In this document: positions 63,454 through 64,000 of the stretch, in pieces
Position numbering within the stretch: position 1 is the stretch's first letter
How the letters are laid out: each line of letters opens with the position of its first letter
Origin: Drosophila persimilis
Lineage: Eukaryota > Arthropoda > Insecta > Diptera > Drosophilidae
Direction of reading: 5' to 3'
Assembly: GCF_003286085.1 (NCBI RefSeq)
Contig: NW_020825288.1
Coordinates: 6,696,001 to 6,760,000 of the forward strand
DNA length: 64,000 nt
The notes under the pieces: model-generated
What the model was told of the DNA's origin: nothing
The model's input: only the letters and a program-made list of their open reading frames with translations
The model's database searches: none
Translations under genes and position numbers: made by a program

Positions 63454-64000
63454 GTAAAGGTTTCTTCTTTTTTTTTTTGTTTTGGGCTGCTCGGCAACGG
63501 CAACGGCAACCTGGCCAAATTCTGGTCATATTTCATGGCGTGATGTGGAGCTCGGATTCGGATTCGGGCTCGGGCTCGGAATGGGCTTCCACCGGTTGGC
63601 CCGCTGGGCCTTTTGTTTTACGATATTTCATTTATTTCTTCTTGTGTTTTTCCCTCTGTTTGTTTTTTTTTTTGGTTTATTTTTATTTTTATCGAAATCG
63701 GCTGGCAAAGCGAAAACCAAATTCAAGTTAATTTATTGCATTGATTCCACAATCGATTTGTCGAGTTCTTTCTTTTCTTTTATAATTTTCGGTTGATTTG
63801 TCGCTATTTTTGTGTGCTCGTCTCGTTTTTTGTATTCCACGGTCTGTGTGTGTTTTTTTTTCTGCTCCTCTCTTTTTCGATTTTTGATTAAATACCGAAG
63901 AGACACAAAGAAAGCGTCGTCGCTGCGGGGCCATCGCATTTGAATACACACGCTCCATTGCACACCCGGCAACAAGACCTACAAAATGCCCAAAAAAAGA
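63454..64000 (+). other. start of an intron of the right-edge gene
   Basis: AT/T-rich sequence after the 63453 donor, with a TTCGGA/CTCGGG hexamer run at 63550-63580. No further exon is recognised before the window ends. Confidence 0.5.

Overview
The window is nuclear DNA from a fly of the genus Drosophila. Most products can be recognised on sight as orthologues of D. melanogaster 3R (Muller element E) genes. Introns are short with GT/AG borders, intergenic DNA is AT-rich, and coding DNA carries many CAG/CAN tracts. The proteins differ modestly from D. melanogaster (for example a Gly-His tract in Dicer-1 and longer Gln/His runs in winged eye), so this is another Drosophila species. An obscura-group fly is my guess from divergence and gene order; the sequence does not prove it. 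All exon joins were made by hand from splice consensus, frame continuity and family similarity; every joined CDS except the one truncated by the window edge closes to a whole number of codons.

Layout. 1-52: possible start of a minus-strand gene leaving the window. 2.2-9.3 kb: Dcr-1 (+). 9.6-9.9 kb: a short inverted-repeat element. 10.1-11.25 kb: a TAK1-like kinase (+). 13.5-15.8 kb: a TMEM47/claudin-like four-pass membrane protein (-), divergent from an RNF220-like RING E3 ligase at 16.6-17.75 kb (+). 17.9-20 kb: a decaying tract with a coding-like remnant, a minisatellite and a dispersed repeat. 20.1-23.15 kb: Irp-1A (+). 24.96-33.5 kb: winged eye (wge, +), 11 coding exons. 35.0-37.8 kb: a 774-residue helical protein, tentatively CCDC142-like (+), meeting tail-to-tail a PUL/armadillo-type protein (37.97-39.1 kb, -). 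40.7-41.55 kb: CCAP (+). 42.8-44.5 kb: a CYP6-family P450 (-). 45.0-51.9 kb: obelus/ASCC3 (-), with a tandemly duplicated upstream region. 53.3-53.7 kb: Trissin (+). 54.1-55.35 kb: Rh6 opsin (-). 55.8-56.6 kb: B9d1 (-). 56.6-63.1 kb: gene-poor sequence leading to the first coding exon of an unidentified + strand gene cut by the right edge.

The genes do not form one pathway. From memory, the left part (Dcr-1, Irp-1A, wge, CCAP) corresponds to D. melanogaster 94C and the right part (obe, Trissin, Rh6, B9d1) to about 88F-89A, so the window appears to contain a synteny junction, most simply in the short gap between the P450 and obe (about 44.58-44.77 kb). Two secreted neuropeptide genes (CCAP, Trissin) lie 12 kb apart as a result. 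I found no convincing wholly novel system. The best leads are the junction, the duplicated obe upstream region, two short inverted-repeat elements, an unassigned small ORF with a nearby coding remnant, and the unnamed genes.
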